A stretch of DNA of 64,000 bases. Source: Streptomyces sp. BK208. GTDB lineage: Bacteria > Actinomycetota > Actinomycetes > Streptomycetales > Streptomycetaceae. The position numbers were made by a program, and so were the translations under genes. Shown here piece after piece: positions 55,001 to 64,000 of this stretch. Position 1 is the stretch's first letter. Each line of letters opens with the position of its first letter. Location: contig NZ_SOAV01000002.1 of assembly GCF_004364245.1 (NCBI RefSeq), positions 1 to 64,000 on the forward strand, written 5' to 3'. The notes below the pieces were generated by a model. The model saw only the letters and a program-made list of their open reading frames with translations, had not been told where the DNA came from and did not search any database.

Positions 55001-55858
55001 CGGCGCTCCGGCCGGTCCCGCCGGTCCGTGCGCGGACGCGGGTCCCGGAGGCGCGCTCCGCGCGCGGGAGCGGCCGTCCCCGTCGCGCACCTGCCCCTCC
55101 GCCCCGTCCGCCACGCGCGTGTGGGCCCCCGCGTCGCCGTCCCCGTCCTCCGCGGCGGCCGTCCGGAGCCCGGACAGTCGTACGTGTCCCTCCCCGTCCG
55201 GCGTCGTCGCCACCCGTGCCTCCGCCGCCGGGGGCACCGGCACCAGCCGCAGCGCCGACTCGCCGATCCGCAGCAGCGCGCCCGGCGCGAAGCGGACCGG
55301 GCGACCGCCCACGCGGGTGCCGTCCAGGGTGGTGCCGTTGGTGGAGCCCAGGTCGGCGACCGACACGCGGGCGTCGGGACCGACGGTCACGGCGCAGTGC
55401 ATGCGGGAGACGTCCGGGTCGTCGAGCGCGACGTCGGCGTCGGCGGAGCGACCGAGCCTGATCTGGCCGCCGTGCAGCAGGTGGACGCCGCCCGCGTCGG
55501 GACCCGCGACCACGTGGAGCTGGGCGGGGACGTCGGCCGGCTCGGCGTGCGGGTCGGGCTCGCCGGGGGCGCCCAGACAGAGCACGGCGCCGTCGATCAG
55601 CGGAGGCTCGCCCAGGGTGCTGCGCTGGGCGTCGAGGCGCTGCGCACCCGCGTACAGCACCACCTGACCGGTGCCCGGGGTCTCGCCGGGGAGCGTGGCG
55701 GCCAGCGCCGGGGCGACCGCGGCCAGGGCGGTGCCGGCCGGTGCGGTGACGAGTACGTCGCACCGCGCGGCGCGGCCCCCCGCCGAAGCGGCGGACGCGG
55801 CCGGGGCAGCCGAAGCATGCGGGCCCAGCGGGTCTACGACGGTCAGCCGGATCTGCAT
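52016..55858 (-). CDS. FHA domain / FtsK-SpoIIIE-like ATPase protein
   Basis: A 1280-residue protein. After about 100 residues of ubiquitin-like or unassigned sequence, an FHA phosphothreonine-binding domain spans about 110-205 (IRLGRSADADVAL, SRMHCAV, DLGSTNGTTLDG). Residues about 220-560 are low complexity with Gly/Tyr/Asp repeats. The C-terminal 700 residues resemble FtsK/SpoIIIE or EccC ATPase domains, but the P-loops are atypical: GLAGPRERL in one and GPPGSGRT near residue 963, with Arg instead of Lys. VVVVDDLDAL serves as Walker B. It is divergent from pkaA, a likely upstream kinase. Confidence 0.82.
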   Translation of the reverse strand: MQIRLTVVDPLGPHASAAPAASAASAGGRAARCDVLVTAPAGTALAAVAPALAATLPGETPGTGQVVLYAGAQRLDAQRSTLGEPPLIDGAVLCLGAPGEPDPHAEPADVPAQLHVVAGPDAGGVHLLHGGQIRLGRSADADVALDDPDVSRMHCAVTVGPDARVSVADLGSTNGTTLDGTRVGGRPVRFAPGALLRIGESALRLVPVPPAAEARVATTPDGEGHVRLSGLRTAAAEDGDGDAGAHTRVADGAEGQVRDGDGRSRARSAPPGPASAHGPAGPAGAPGRAPEHDGTASHGTDGRSAADGRTHHAYGSSRYAAGGPSAGPTHVPGQGGAPRIESHGTGPTAGLPRQTPAGGETHGGARGAGPYAAGAFGAGGYGPGPSAPGAYGDGTRDADGYGGGTRDADGYGGDTRDAGAPGIGSPAPAAYGPGASAHGGPGGPSGAGGRGDGSGPDDRTGRETGTGRGGDTSAGGRTARGGTPLPGADVPQEARRRGGIGAWARRLTGGRAGAPEAAASGGPARDEAAPGPAPAAPSGVPGARETWPDPASLLLTALGPGPRLWERGPGHPEALTVRLGTADRVAPGGDAPLPAVPVTADLREVGALGLAGPRERLAGLARSVLAQLAALHSADTLEIVLISADRSRPLAERSAEWSWLGWLPQVRPGHGQDCRLLLAHDREQATARATELLRRLDDHLADENRPGARPGDADATTAAPATGAVRPQPSWARAGDGSGDGTDPTGGFTGPWTVLVVDGDPGGADVREAVARLALEGPRAGVHVVCLAETAAASPSSPVTRTYEAACAVSPVFRECGAVALLSGDVATTLRLLRVARTAAHPGPGAPAAPAGPVGHGTLGTVDAVSPAWAERFARALAPLRTDGAGTGGEHHARVSAPLPQAARLLDELGLARATPASLMARWAAAADDTESLGGRAQAVLGAGPRGPVLVDLAAEGPHLLVEGPPGSGRTELLRALVASLASAERPDRLGVVLMDGRDSVSAGGAHGEGLRVCTDVPHVTTHLTANDPVRMREFAQSLSAELKRRAELLGRSDFAEWHTGREVSGRLVAQRTPTTGTPAQVCDSGDVESPPSSTLRLRPAAKRRTGPVPPLPRLVVVVDDLDALVAPPLGSPGRPAAGSVVRALEAVAREGERLGVHLVAATAPGGRTDRTEPALRAALRATLDAPVPGPDEPAPGRGRLTHPDGRAVAFQGGRVTGRIPRTATLRPTVVALEWHRMGDPPTRRPVRELGNGPTDLALLASALERAAREVSAAEVPSLL

Positions 55859-56254
55859 CGCCGTAAGCGGTCCCTTCGCGCGGGCGCCCACGCGCCGGGA
55901 CGGAAGCCGCCACCATGGTCCCCCACCGCGGACTTCCCCCACCGTCACACGAGCACGTCGGCCAGTTCTGCAGGCATCCTCGCACCTGCCACTGACAACG
56001 CGCCCGCCGCCCGCCGTCAAATGATCTTGATTGGTCGGCTCTGCCCCCAAAAATGCCTGACAGGTGCCCTGCGGATGATCGAATGCCGTCCGCTTGAGAT
56101 CGGTCACGTACGGGTCGCGGCAACCAAGGGACCGGGTCGCGCGTCTTTCCTTCGAACGTGGTGCGGAGGCGGCACTACAGTTGGGTCCGACTGGGACCGA
56201 CCGGTTCTGCGACAGTGGGTCCGAACAGCCAGCAAGCAACTAGGAGCGCATGAC
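55859..56254. other. shared control region between FHA-FtsK gene and pkaA
   Basis: A 396-base divergent gap. Bases 56018-56060 are AT-richer than the surroundings and TACAGT near 56175-56180 could be a -10 for pkaA. No perfect inverted repeat longer than about 8 bp was seen. Open frames that cross the gap have no family sequence. Confidence 0.5.
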
Positions 56255-57895
56255 GTGCGGCCGGTAGGCAGCAAGTACCTCCTCGAGGAGCCCCTCGGCC
56301 GCGGTGCCACGGGCACCGTCTGGCGGGCCCGCCAGCGCGAGACCGCGGGCGCCGAGGCGGCCGTGGCCGGGCAGCCCGGCGAGACCGTCGCGATCAAGGT
56401 CCTCAAGGAGGAGCTCGCGAGCGACGCCGACATCGTGATGCGCTTCCTGCGCGAGCGTTCCGTCCTGCTCCGGCTCACCCACCCCAACATCGTCCGGGTC
56501 CGCGATCTCGTCGTCGAGGGCGAGCTGCTCGCCCTGGTCATGGACCTCGTCGACGGCCCCGACCTCCACCGCTACCTGCGCGAGAACGGGCCGCTCACCC
56601 CGGTCGCCGCGGCCCTGCTCACCGCGCAGATCGCCGACGCGCTCGCGGCGAGCCACGCCGACGGCGTCGTCCACCGCGACCTGAAGCCGGCCAACGTCCT
56701 GCTGAAGCAGACCGGCGGCGAGATGCACCCGATGCTCACCGACTTCGGCATCGCCCGCCTCGCCGACTCGCCCGGCCTCACCCGCACCCACGAGTTCGTC
56801 GGCACGCCCGCGTACGTCGCGCCGGAGTCCGCCGAGGGCCGCCCGCAGACCTCCGCCGTCGACGTGTACGGCGCCGGCATCCTCCTGTACGAGCTGGTCA
56901 CCGGCCGCCCCCCGTTCGGCGGGGGATCGGCCCTCGAGGTGCTGCACCAGCACCTGAGCGCCGAACCGCGACGCCCCTCCACCGTCCCCGACCCGCTGTG
57001 GACGGTCATCGAGCGCTGCCTGCGCAAGAACCCGGACGAACGCCCCAGCGCCGAGAACCTCGCCCGCGGCCTGCGCGTCGTCGCCGAGGGCATCGGCGTG
57101 CACGCGAACAGCGCGCAGATCGGCGCCGCCGAGGGCGTCGGCGTGCTCCTCGCCCCCGACCCGGCACCCGCGCAGGTCCCCGGCGTCCCCGGCGCCCCCG
57201 ACGGCGCCTACGACCCGAACGGCGCGACCAGCGTCCTGCCGCACACCGGGGGCCCGGCGGGCGCCGCCGACCCCACGACCGTCCTCCCGAGCACCGGCGC
57301 GCCCGACCCGACCGCCGTCATGCCGCCGGTTCCCCCGGGGCAGCCGGGCCAGCCGGGACAGGGCGGGCCCGAGGACCCGCACCCCTGGCAGAACCAGCTG
57401 CGCGCCGCCCGTGACCGCAACGAGCAGACGCAGGTCCAGTACCTGGACCCGAACCAGGACCCGCTGCGCCGCCGCCCCCAGCGGCAGGTCTCCCGCCCGC
57501 AGCAGCCGCGCCAGGCCCCGCCGCCCCAGCAGCCGGGCTACGGCTATCCGCAGCAGCAGCCCCAGCGCTACGCCACCCCGCAACCCCAGCAGCCGCAGCG
57601 GCCCCAGCCGCAGCGGTACGCCCCGCCGCCCGTGCCCGAGCCGCAGCAGCCCCGGCGAGAGCCGAGGGCGCCCCGGCAGCGCAGCGCCAACCCCATGCGC
57701 ATCCCGGGCCTCGGCTGCCTCAAGGGCTGCCTGTTCACGCTCGTCATCCTGTTCGTGGCCGGCTGGCTGGTCTGGGAGCTGAGCCCGCTCCAGGACTGGA
57801 TCGGCACCGGCAAGGGGTACTGGGACCAGCTCAGCGACTGGTTCACCACCGTGACCGGCTGGATCGGGGACCTGGGCGGCTCCAGCGGAAGCTGA
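56255..57895 (+). CDS. pkaA: serine/threonine protein kinase PkaA-like
   Basis: A 546-residue Hanks-type kinase. Catalytic Lys48 is in VAIKVLKEE, HRDLKPAN has Asp142, DFG is at about 163-165, and the activation loop ends in GTPAYVAPE. Residues 290-480 are Pro/Gln-rich. A TM helix (LFTLVILFVAGWLVWEL, about 492-508) is followed by a short extracytoplasmic tail with no PASTA domain. The GTG at 56255 has AGGAG 9 bases upstream. Paired order with the next kinase matches pkaA/pkaB of S. coelicolor, which is the basis for the name. Confidence 0.92.
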   Translation: MRPVGSKYLLEEPLGRGATGTVWRARQRETAGAEAAVAGQPGETVAIKVLKEELASDADIVMRFLRERSVLLRLTHPNIVRVRDLVVEGELLALVMDLVDGPDLHRYLRENGPLTPVAAALLTAQIADALAASHADGVVHRDLKPANVLLKQTGGEMHPMLTDFGIARLADSPGLTRTHEFVGTPAYVAPESAEGRPQTSAVDVYGAGILLYELVTGRPPFGGGSALEVLHQHLSAEPRRPSTVPDPLWTVIERCLRKNPDERPSAENLARGLRVVAEGIGVHANSAQIGAAEGVGVLLAPDPAPAQVPGVPGAPDGAYDPNGATSVLPHTGGPAGAADPTTVLPSTGAPDPTAVMPPVPPGQPGQPGQGGPEDPHPWQNQLRAARDRNEQTQVQYLDPNQDPLRRRPQRQVSRPQQPRQAPPPQQPGYGYPQQQPQRYATPQPQQPQRPQPQRYAPPPVPEPQQPRREPRAPRQRSANPMRIPGLGCLKGCLFTLVILFVAGWLVWELSPLQDWIGTGKGYWDQLSDWFTTVTGWIGDLGGSSGS

Positions 57896-58000
57896 GTCCG
57901 GAGACTTGTCGACATCTGGAGGGTGATTTCCGCCTCCGCCGTGAAGGCCGGCTCCTGCAACGCGTACTTTTAGGCGCAACACGCGTCGGTAGGAGCAGTC

Positions 58001-59248
58001 TTGGCACGGAAGATCGGCAGCCGGTACACCGCCCATCAGATCCTCGGGCGGGGCAGCGCCGGCACGGTGTGGCTGGGTGAGGGTCCCGACGGACCCGTAG
58101 CGATCAAGCTGCTGCGCGAGGACCTGGCGTCCGACCAGGAGCTGGTCTCCCGCTTCGTCCAGGAGCGCACCGCCCTGCTCGGCCTCGAACACCCGCACAT
58201 CGTCTCCGTGCGCGACCTCGTCGTGGACGGCAACGACCTCGCGCTGGTGATGGACCTGGTCCGGGGCACGGACCTGCGCACCCGCCTGGACCGGGAGCGG
58301 CGCCTGGCGCCCGAGGCCGCGGTGGCCGTCGTCGCGGACGTCGCCGACGGACTGGCCGCCGCGCACGCCGCCGGGGTCGTGCACCGCGACGTCAAGCCCG
58401 AGAACGTGCTGCTCGACATGCAGGGCCCGCTCGGACCCGGCGGCTCACACCCCGCCCTGCTGACGGACTTCGGCGTGGCCAAGCTGATCGACACCCCGCG
58501 GCGCACCCGCGCCACGAAAATCATCGGCACCCCGGACTACCTGGCCCCGGAGATCGTCGAGGGCCTGCCCCCGCGCGCGGCGGTCGACATCTATGCGCTG
58601 GCCACGGTGCTGTACGAGCTGCTGGCCGGCTTCACGCCGTTCGGCGGCGGCCACCCCGGCGCGGTGCTGCGCCGCCACGTGACCGAGACCGTCGTCCCGC
58701 TCCCCGGCATCCCCGACGAGCTGTGGCAGCTCCTCGTCCAGTGCCTCGCCAAGGCCCCGGCGTCCCGGCTGCGCGCCTCCGAGCTGAGCGCCCGGCTGCG
58801 CGAACTGCTGCCGCTGCTCGCCGGAATGGCCCCGCTCGACGTGGACGAGCCCGACGCCGAGCAGGACGAGGACACGCAGTCCGAGGACCCCGCGGCCCCC
58901 TCCGCGTCCTCGGGAGAGCCCGTACGGCGCCGGGGAGCGGTGCCTCTGGTGCCGGGGGCCAAACCGGCCGACTCCAACCGCGACACCCACACGTCGATGC
59001 GCGTACCGGCCCCGGACGAGCTGGCCGGCGGCGCCCGCGGCACCGCCCGCGCCCCGCGCGCGGCCGGCGCCCCGCGCCCCGGCTCGGCCCGCAACCGCGC
59101 CGCCGCGCGGCGCCGCCGGATCGCGCTGGGCACGGGAGCGGTCGCCCTGGTGGCGGCGATCGGAGTCGGTACGTGGCTGGCCACGGGTGGTGACGACGGG
59201 GACACCGGGCCCCAGGACACGCGGAACTCGGCACCGGCCTCTCCCTGA
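58001..59248 (+). CDS. pkaB: serine/threonine protein kinase PkaB-like
   Basis: A 415-residue Hanks-type kinase. Glycine loop [12 protein letters not shown], Lys36 in [17 protein letters not shown] with Asp130, DFGVAKL with Asp156, and GTPDYLAPE are all intact. A linker rich in Arg, Ala and Asp precedes a TM helix near residues 377-392 and a short acidic extracytoplasmic tail. The TTG start at 58001 has AGGAG 6 bases upstream. It lies 105 bases after pkaA. Confidence 0.92.
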   Translation: MARKIGSRYTAHQILGRGSAGTVWLGEGPDGPVAIKLLREDLASDQELVSRFVQERTALLGLEHPHIVSVRDLVVDGNDLALVMDLVRGTDLRTRLDRERRLAPEAAVAVVADVADGLAAAHAAGVVHRDVKPENVLLDMQGPLGPGGSHPALLTDFGVAKLIDTPRRTRATKIIGTPDYLAPEIVEGLPPRAAVDIYALATVLYELLAGFTPFGGGHPGAVLRRHVTETVVPLPGIPDELWQLLVQCLAKAPASRLRASELSARLRELLPLLAGMAPLDVDEPDAEQDEDTQSEDPAAPSASSGEPVRRRGAVPLVPGAKPADSNRDTHTSMRVPAPDELAGGARGTARAPRAAGAPRPGSARNRAAARRRRIALGTGAVALVAAIGVGTWLATGGDDGDTGPQDTRNSAPASP

Positions 59249-59291
59249 GCCCCGGACCACCACCGGCGGTCCGCACCCGCACCCGCCGGGC

Positions 59292-59319
59292 GTGGACCGC
59301 CGTCCGGAGCCGTTACGCT
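59292..59319 (+). promoter_or_regulatory. candidate leaderless promoter of prfB
   Basis: TGGACC (59292-59297) and TACGCT (59314-59319) are separated by 16 bases. The -10 ends 6 bases before the prfB GTG, and no ribosome site is present, so transcription probably starts at or beside the start codon. Confidence 0.55.
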
Positions 59320-59325
59320 GGATGC

Positions 59326-60432
<1,107 letters not shown>

Positions 60433-60462
60433 CCCGAAGCGAGATCGCCGCTTTGTCGACAA

Positions 60463-60497
60463 GGCAACTGCCGCCCTACCGGCGGCAGTTGCCTTTT
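60463..60497 (+). terminator. prfB terminator
   Basis: Perfect 13-bp stem (60463-60475 with 60481-60493, loop of 5) followed by TTTT. A strong intrinsic terminator 30 bases after the prfB stop. Confidence 0.93.
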
Positions 60498-60569
60498 CCC
60501 GGTCCGCCGTTCGCCGGTGATGTCTGGGTTTTACATCACACTCACACCCTTTGTGTCCGGCATAAGTCC

Positions 60570-60627
60570 CGTACGCGGACATCGCGTACGCAATGGCCTT
60601 GACGTTGCTTTGAACATTCGGAATGGT
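60570..60627 (+). promoter_or_regulatory. promoter with inverted repeat upstream of the LAETG protein
   Basis: TTGACG (60599-60604) and AATGGT (60622-60627) are separated by 17 bases, a good vegetative promoter. A perfect inverted repeat CGTACGCG-N5-CGCGTACG (60570-60577, 60583-60590) ends 8 bases before the -35, as expected for a regulator site. The predicted leader is about 120 bases. Confidence 0.5.
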
Positions 60628-60755
60628 GAGGCGCGGCATGCGTATTTCTGGGGCGCATGTGAACCGGGGGGCTTGAGTACGCACAGCTACCCCCGTCGAT
60701 CACGGCCCCCGAGTGCGGCCTCACCTACTGATCGGCTACTGGGGGTAGCAACCAC

Positions 60756-61508
<753 letters not shown>

Positions 61509-61554
61509 CGGTAGCCGTCCGCGTACGCACCGCTCACGCGGTGCCGCGTACACG

Positions 61555-61588
61555 AAGGGGCCCGGAGCGCAACCGCTCCGGGCCCCTT
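61555..61588. terminator. terminator after the LAETG protein gene
   Basis: Perfect 15-bp stem (61555-61569 with 61574-61588, loop CAAC) with AA/TT ends. It lies between convergent genes and may serve both. Confidence 0.9.
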
Positions 61589-61680
61589 CCGTGTCTTCCT
61601 GAGTCCTCGCGCTGCCGGCCCCGTGCCCCGAAGAACCGGGCGCCCGCGCCCTGGCGGGCCTCAGGGCGGCTCCAGGGCCG

Positions 61681-61875
61681 TCAGGCGGTCTGCTGGGCCA
61701 GCAGGGCCACCGCGGCGATCAGCACCGCCAGCAGTGCGATCAGCGCCATCGGGTTCAGCCCCGCGAAGAAGTTGCTCTCCTGCTGCAGTCGCTCGCGGTT
61801 GGCCCGGCACACCGGGCACCTGCCCTCGCTCACGGGCGCCGCGCAGTTCGCGCACACCAACCGGTCGTACGTCAT
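61681..61875 (-). CDS. 64-residue zinc-ribbon membrane protein
   Basis: A small protein with two CxxC pairs (LVCANCAAPVSEGRCPVCRANR, residues 6-24), a short linker, and one C-terminal TM helix (MALIALLAVLIAAVALLA). The zinc ribbon would face the cytoplasm. AAGGAGG 8 bases before ATG at 61875 is a near-perfect ribosome site. The frame stays open for 45 more codons upstream but without a ribosome site. The function is unknown; its position beside ftsEX is conserved in my recollection of Streptomyces order. Confidence 0.82.
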   Translation of the reverse strand: MTYDRLVCANCAAPVSEGRCPVCRANRERLQQESNFFAGLNPMALIALLAVLIAAVALLAQQTA

Positions 61876-62089
61876 GCGCTCGCCCTCCTTGCCGCCGGCT
61901 CCGTCCGGAACAACGCCCGCGACGACACGAACGTTCCCCTTCCACTGTGCCAGGTTCCGCGGGGCGCCGCGCGCCCTCCTGCGGGGACAAAACGTGCAAC
62001 TGATACGCAACCCCGACCGGTGACTGCGGTCGGCTCCCCGGTTCGCGTATGGTCACGCACATCTACCCCCGGCGACCCGTGGTGCATCC

Positions 62090-62779
62090 GTGATCCGATT
62101 CGACAACGTCTCCAAGGTCTACCCCAAACAGAGCCACCCAGCCCTCAGGGACGTCTCCCTGGAGGTCGAGAAGGGCGAGTTCGTCTTCCTCGTGGGATCC
62201 TCCGGCTCCGGAAAGTCCACCTTCCTGCGGCTGATCCTCCGCGAGGAGCGGTGCAGCCACGGTCAGGTGCACGTGCTGGGCAAGGACCTCGCCCGCCTGT
62301 CCAACTGGAAGGTGCCGCAGATGCGGCGCCAGCTGGGGACGGTCTTCCAGGACTTCCGCCTGCTGCCGAACAAGACGGTCGGCGAGAACGTCGCCTTCGC
62401 GCAGGAGGTCATCGGCAAGTCCCGCGGCGAGATCCGCAAGTCCGTGCCGCAGGTGCTCGACCTCGTCGGGCTCGGCGGCAAGGAGGACCGCAGGCCGGGC
62501 GAGCTGTCCGGTGGTGAGCAGCAGCGCGTCGCCATCGCCCGCGCCTTCGTCAACCGGCCCAAGCTGCTGATCGCCGACGAGCCCACGGGCAACCTGGACC
62601 CGCAGACCTCCGTCGGCATCATGAAGCTGCTCGACCGCATCAACCGGACGGGCACCACCGTGGTGATGGCCACGCACGACCAGAACATCGTGGACCAGAT
62701 GCGCAAGCGCGTCATCGAGCTGGAGAAGGGCCGCCTCGTCCGGGACCAGGCACGCGGTGTCTACGGCTACCAGCACTGA
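62090..62779 (+). CDS. ftsE: cell-division ABC ATPase FtsE
   Basis: A 229-residue ATPase. Walker [10 protein letters not shown] is at residues 36-44 (Lys42), the signature is [14 protein letters not shown], Walker B is [12 protein letters not shown], and the H-loop is MATHD. With FtsX it activates peptidoglycan hydrolases from across the membrane rather than transporting a solute. GTG start at 62090 has no good ribosome site. ftsX follows after 31 bases. Confidence 0.97.
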   Translation: MIRFDNVSKVYPKQSHPALRDVSLEVEKGEFVFLVGSSGSGKSTFLRLILREERCSHGQVHVLGKDLARLSNWKVPQMRRQLGTVFQDFRLLPNKTVGENVAFAQEVIGKSRGEIRKSVPQVLDLVGLGGKEDRRPGELSGGEQQRVAIARAFVNRPKLLIADEPTGNLDPQTSVGIMKLLDRINRTGTTVVMATHDQNIVDQMRKRVIELEKGRLVRDQARGVYGYQH

Positions 62780-62810
62780 CGACGAGGAACGAAAGGCTTA
62801 ACGAGACGCC

Positions 62811-63728
62811 ATGCGCGCCCAGTTCGTAGTCTCGGAGATCGGTGTCGGTCTTCGTCGCAATCTCACGATGACCTTCGCGGTCATCGTCTCGGTCGCCCTG
62901 TCGCTGGCCCTGTTCGGCGGTTCCCTGCTGATGAGCGACCAGGTCAGCACCATGAAGGGCTACTGGTACGACAAGGTCAACGTCTCGGTCTTCCTCTGCA
63001 ACAAGAGCGACGCGGAGTCCGACCCCAACTGCGCCAAGGGCGCGGTGACCGAGGACCAGAAGAAGCAGATCATGGCCGACCTCGACGAGATGACCGTCGT
63101 CGACAAGGTGACGTACGAGTCCCAGGACGAGGCGTACAAGCACTACAAGGAGCAGTTCGGCGACTCGCCGCTGGCCAGCTCCCTCACGCCGGACCAGATG
63201 CAGGAGTCGTACCGGATCAAGCTCAAGGACCCGGAGAAGTACCAGGTCATCGCGACCGCCTTCGACGGCCGCGAGGGCGTGCAGTCCGTGCAGGACCAGA
63301 AGGGCATCCTGGACAACCTCTTCGGCCTGCTCAACGGCATGAACTGGGCGGCCCGCGCGGTGATGGCCCTCATGCTGGTCGTCGCGCTGATGCTGATCGT
63401 CAACACCGTGCGCGTCTCGGCGTTCAGCCGGCGCCGCGAGACCGGCATCATGCGCCTGGTGGGGGCCTCGGGCTTCTACATCCAGGCGCCGTTCATCATG
63501 GAGGCGGCGGTCGCCGGCCTCATCGGCGGCGGTGTCGCCTGCGGCTTCCTGGTGATCGCCAGGTACTTCATCATCGACCACGGACTCGCCCTGTCCGAGA
63601 AGCTGAACCTGATCAACTTCATCGGCTGGGACGCCGTCCTGACGAAGCTGCCGCTCATCCTGGCCACGAGTCTGCTGATGCCCGCGTTGGCCGCGTTCTT
63701 CGCGCTGCGCAAGTACCTGAAGGTGTGA
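62811..63728 (+). CDS. ftsX: cell-division permease-like protein FtsX
   Basis: A 305-residue FtsX. TM1 is about residues 20-45 (MTFAVIVSVALSLALFGGSLL). The extracellular domain spans about 46-170 and has two Cys (FLCNKSDAESDPNCAK) that probably form a disulfide. TM2-4 follow, with the conserved cytoplasmic segment FSRRRETGIMRLVGASGFYI. It forms a type VII ABC complex with FtsE, and the extracellular loop should bind a NlpC/P60-type hydrolase. Confidence 0.97.
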   Translation: MRAQFVVSEIGVGLRRNLTMTFAVIVSVALSLALFGGSLLMSDQVSTMKGYWYDKVNVSVFLCNKSDAESDPNCAKGAVTEDQKKQIMADLDEMTVVDKVTYESQDEAYKHYKEQFGDSPLASSLTPDQMQESYRIKLKDPEKYQVIATAFDGREGVQSVQDQKGILDNLFGLLNGMNWAARAVMALMLVVALMLIVNTVRVSAFSRRRETGIMRLVGASGFYIQAPFIMEAAVAGLIGGGVACGFLVIARYFIIDHGLALSEKLNLINFIGWDAVLTKLPLILATSLLMPALAAFFALRKYLKV

Positions 63729-63740
63729 CACATCCCAAGG

Positions 63741-63770
63741 GGGTCGCACGGTCAAGCGACCGTGCGGCCC
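63741..63770 (+). terminator. ftsEX terminator
   Basis: 13-bp stem with one G-U pair (63741-63753 with 63758-63770, loop AAGC), 12 bases after the ftsX stop, followed by TTGTG. Confidence 0.8.
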
Positions 63771-63783
63771 TTGTGCGTTGTCC

Positions 63784-63789
63784 TAGACT
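63784..63789 (+). promoter_or_regulatory. candidate -10 of the last gene (leaderless)
   Basis: TAGACT lies 7 bases before the ATG at 63797 with no ribosome site between, so the mRNA probably starts at the ATG. I found no clear -35. Confidence 0.5.
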
Positions 63790-63796
63790 CACCGGC

Positions 63797-64000
63797 ATGT
63801 CAGGTCGTGACCTGTTCTGTCAGCCCCGTCGCGTACGCCACGGGGCCGCCCTGACCTTGGTGTTCGCGAGCGTGCTCGTCGCGGGCGCGGCCAGCGGCTC
63901 GCTGCCCGGGACCGACCGGAAGTCCGAGCCGGACGCGGCCCGTTCGGCGACACCGGCCGGACCGCAGGCCCGGCACGACGACGTCGCCCGCGCGGCGGCC
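63797..64000 (+). CDS. exported protein, 5' part only (possible S41 protease)
   Basis: The first 68 codons are visible and run off the window. They begin MSGRDLFCQPRRVRHG, then one hydrophobic stretch (AALTLVFASVLVAGAASG), then a charged Pro/Ala-rich segment, so this is an exported or single-pass protein. In Streptomyces the gene after ftsX is usually a C-terminal processing (S41) protease; the visible part cannot prove this. Confidence 0.65.
   Translation, partial: MSGRDLFCQPRRVRHGAALTLVFASVLVAGAASGSLPGTDRKSEPDAARSATPAGPQARHDDVARAAA

Noticed and set aside
51863..56254. A long open frame leading in phase into pkaA
   Set aside because: It begins inside the CCGNG array and runs antisense to the FHA-FtsK gene. 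The kinase homology, ribosome site and family length all support the GTG at 56255.

Overview
This window comes from a high-GC actinobacterium, almost certainly a Streptomyces. The supporting signs are strong third-position GC, many GTG and TTG starts, start/stop overlaps, the mtrA-mtrB-lpqB block, a very large NAD-glutamate dehydrogenase, paired pkaA/pkaB-type kinases, and gene order that, from memory, resembles part of the S. coelicolor core. It is chromosomal core sequence. I see no phage, insertion sequence, CRISPR array or tRNA. Families and gene order were judged by reading the sequence; no database search was run.

1-6 kb: the 3' end of a 5S rRNA with terminators, then a leftward operon (membrane protein, DUF4129, DUF4350, MoxR ATPase, DUF58) whose genes overlap or nearly touch. 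6-12 kb: mtnA, then mtrA-mtrB-lpqB (envelope two-component system plus lipoprotein) with a candidate MtrA box just before mtrA. 12-21 kb: comF, hpf, an orphan LuxR-type response regulator, a YcaQ-like protein, a GNAT acetyltransferase, secA and an Rv3235-family protein. 21-28 kb: DUF6912, a HAD-like protein and the 1653-residue glutamate dehydrogenase.

28-48 kb is the most distinctive part: a cell-wall glycopolymer region. It has a GT2 glycosyltransferase, four large proteins fusing a GT2-like N-terminus to a CDP-glycerol glycerophosphotransferase-like (TagF) C-terminus, a TagG/TagH-type exporter, galE, two polytopic membrane proteins, and an embedded ohrR/ohr peroxide-defence pair. The four fusion proteins differ at the active-site HGT motif, and one has a decayed GT2 active site, so they look like a diversified enzyme set. 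The TagH-like gene appears to carry a 3' frameshift that removes an alternating Ala/Pro tail.

48-52 kb: a leftward sugar-type ABC importer without its own ATPase, preceded by a 24-unit CCGNG array. 52-59 kb: a large FHA-FtsK/SpoIIIE-like protein divergent from the Ser/Thr kinases pkaA and pkaB, a probable signalling module. 59-64 kb: prfB, a DPT-repeat surface protein with an LAETG sorting signal, a 64-residue zinc-ribbon membrane protein, ftsE-ftsX, and the start of a secreted or membrane-anchored protein.

Non-coding structure of interest includes a 52-bp identical dispersed repeat in two intergenic regions, 8-bp stop-codon repeats after two genes, several starts with a -10 hexamer 6-8 nt upstream (predicted leaderless mRNAs), and inverted repeats at the TetR, ohr and LAETG-protein promoters.
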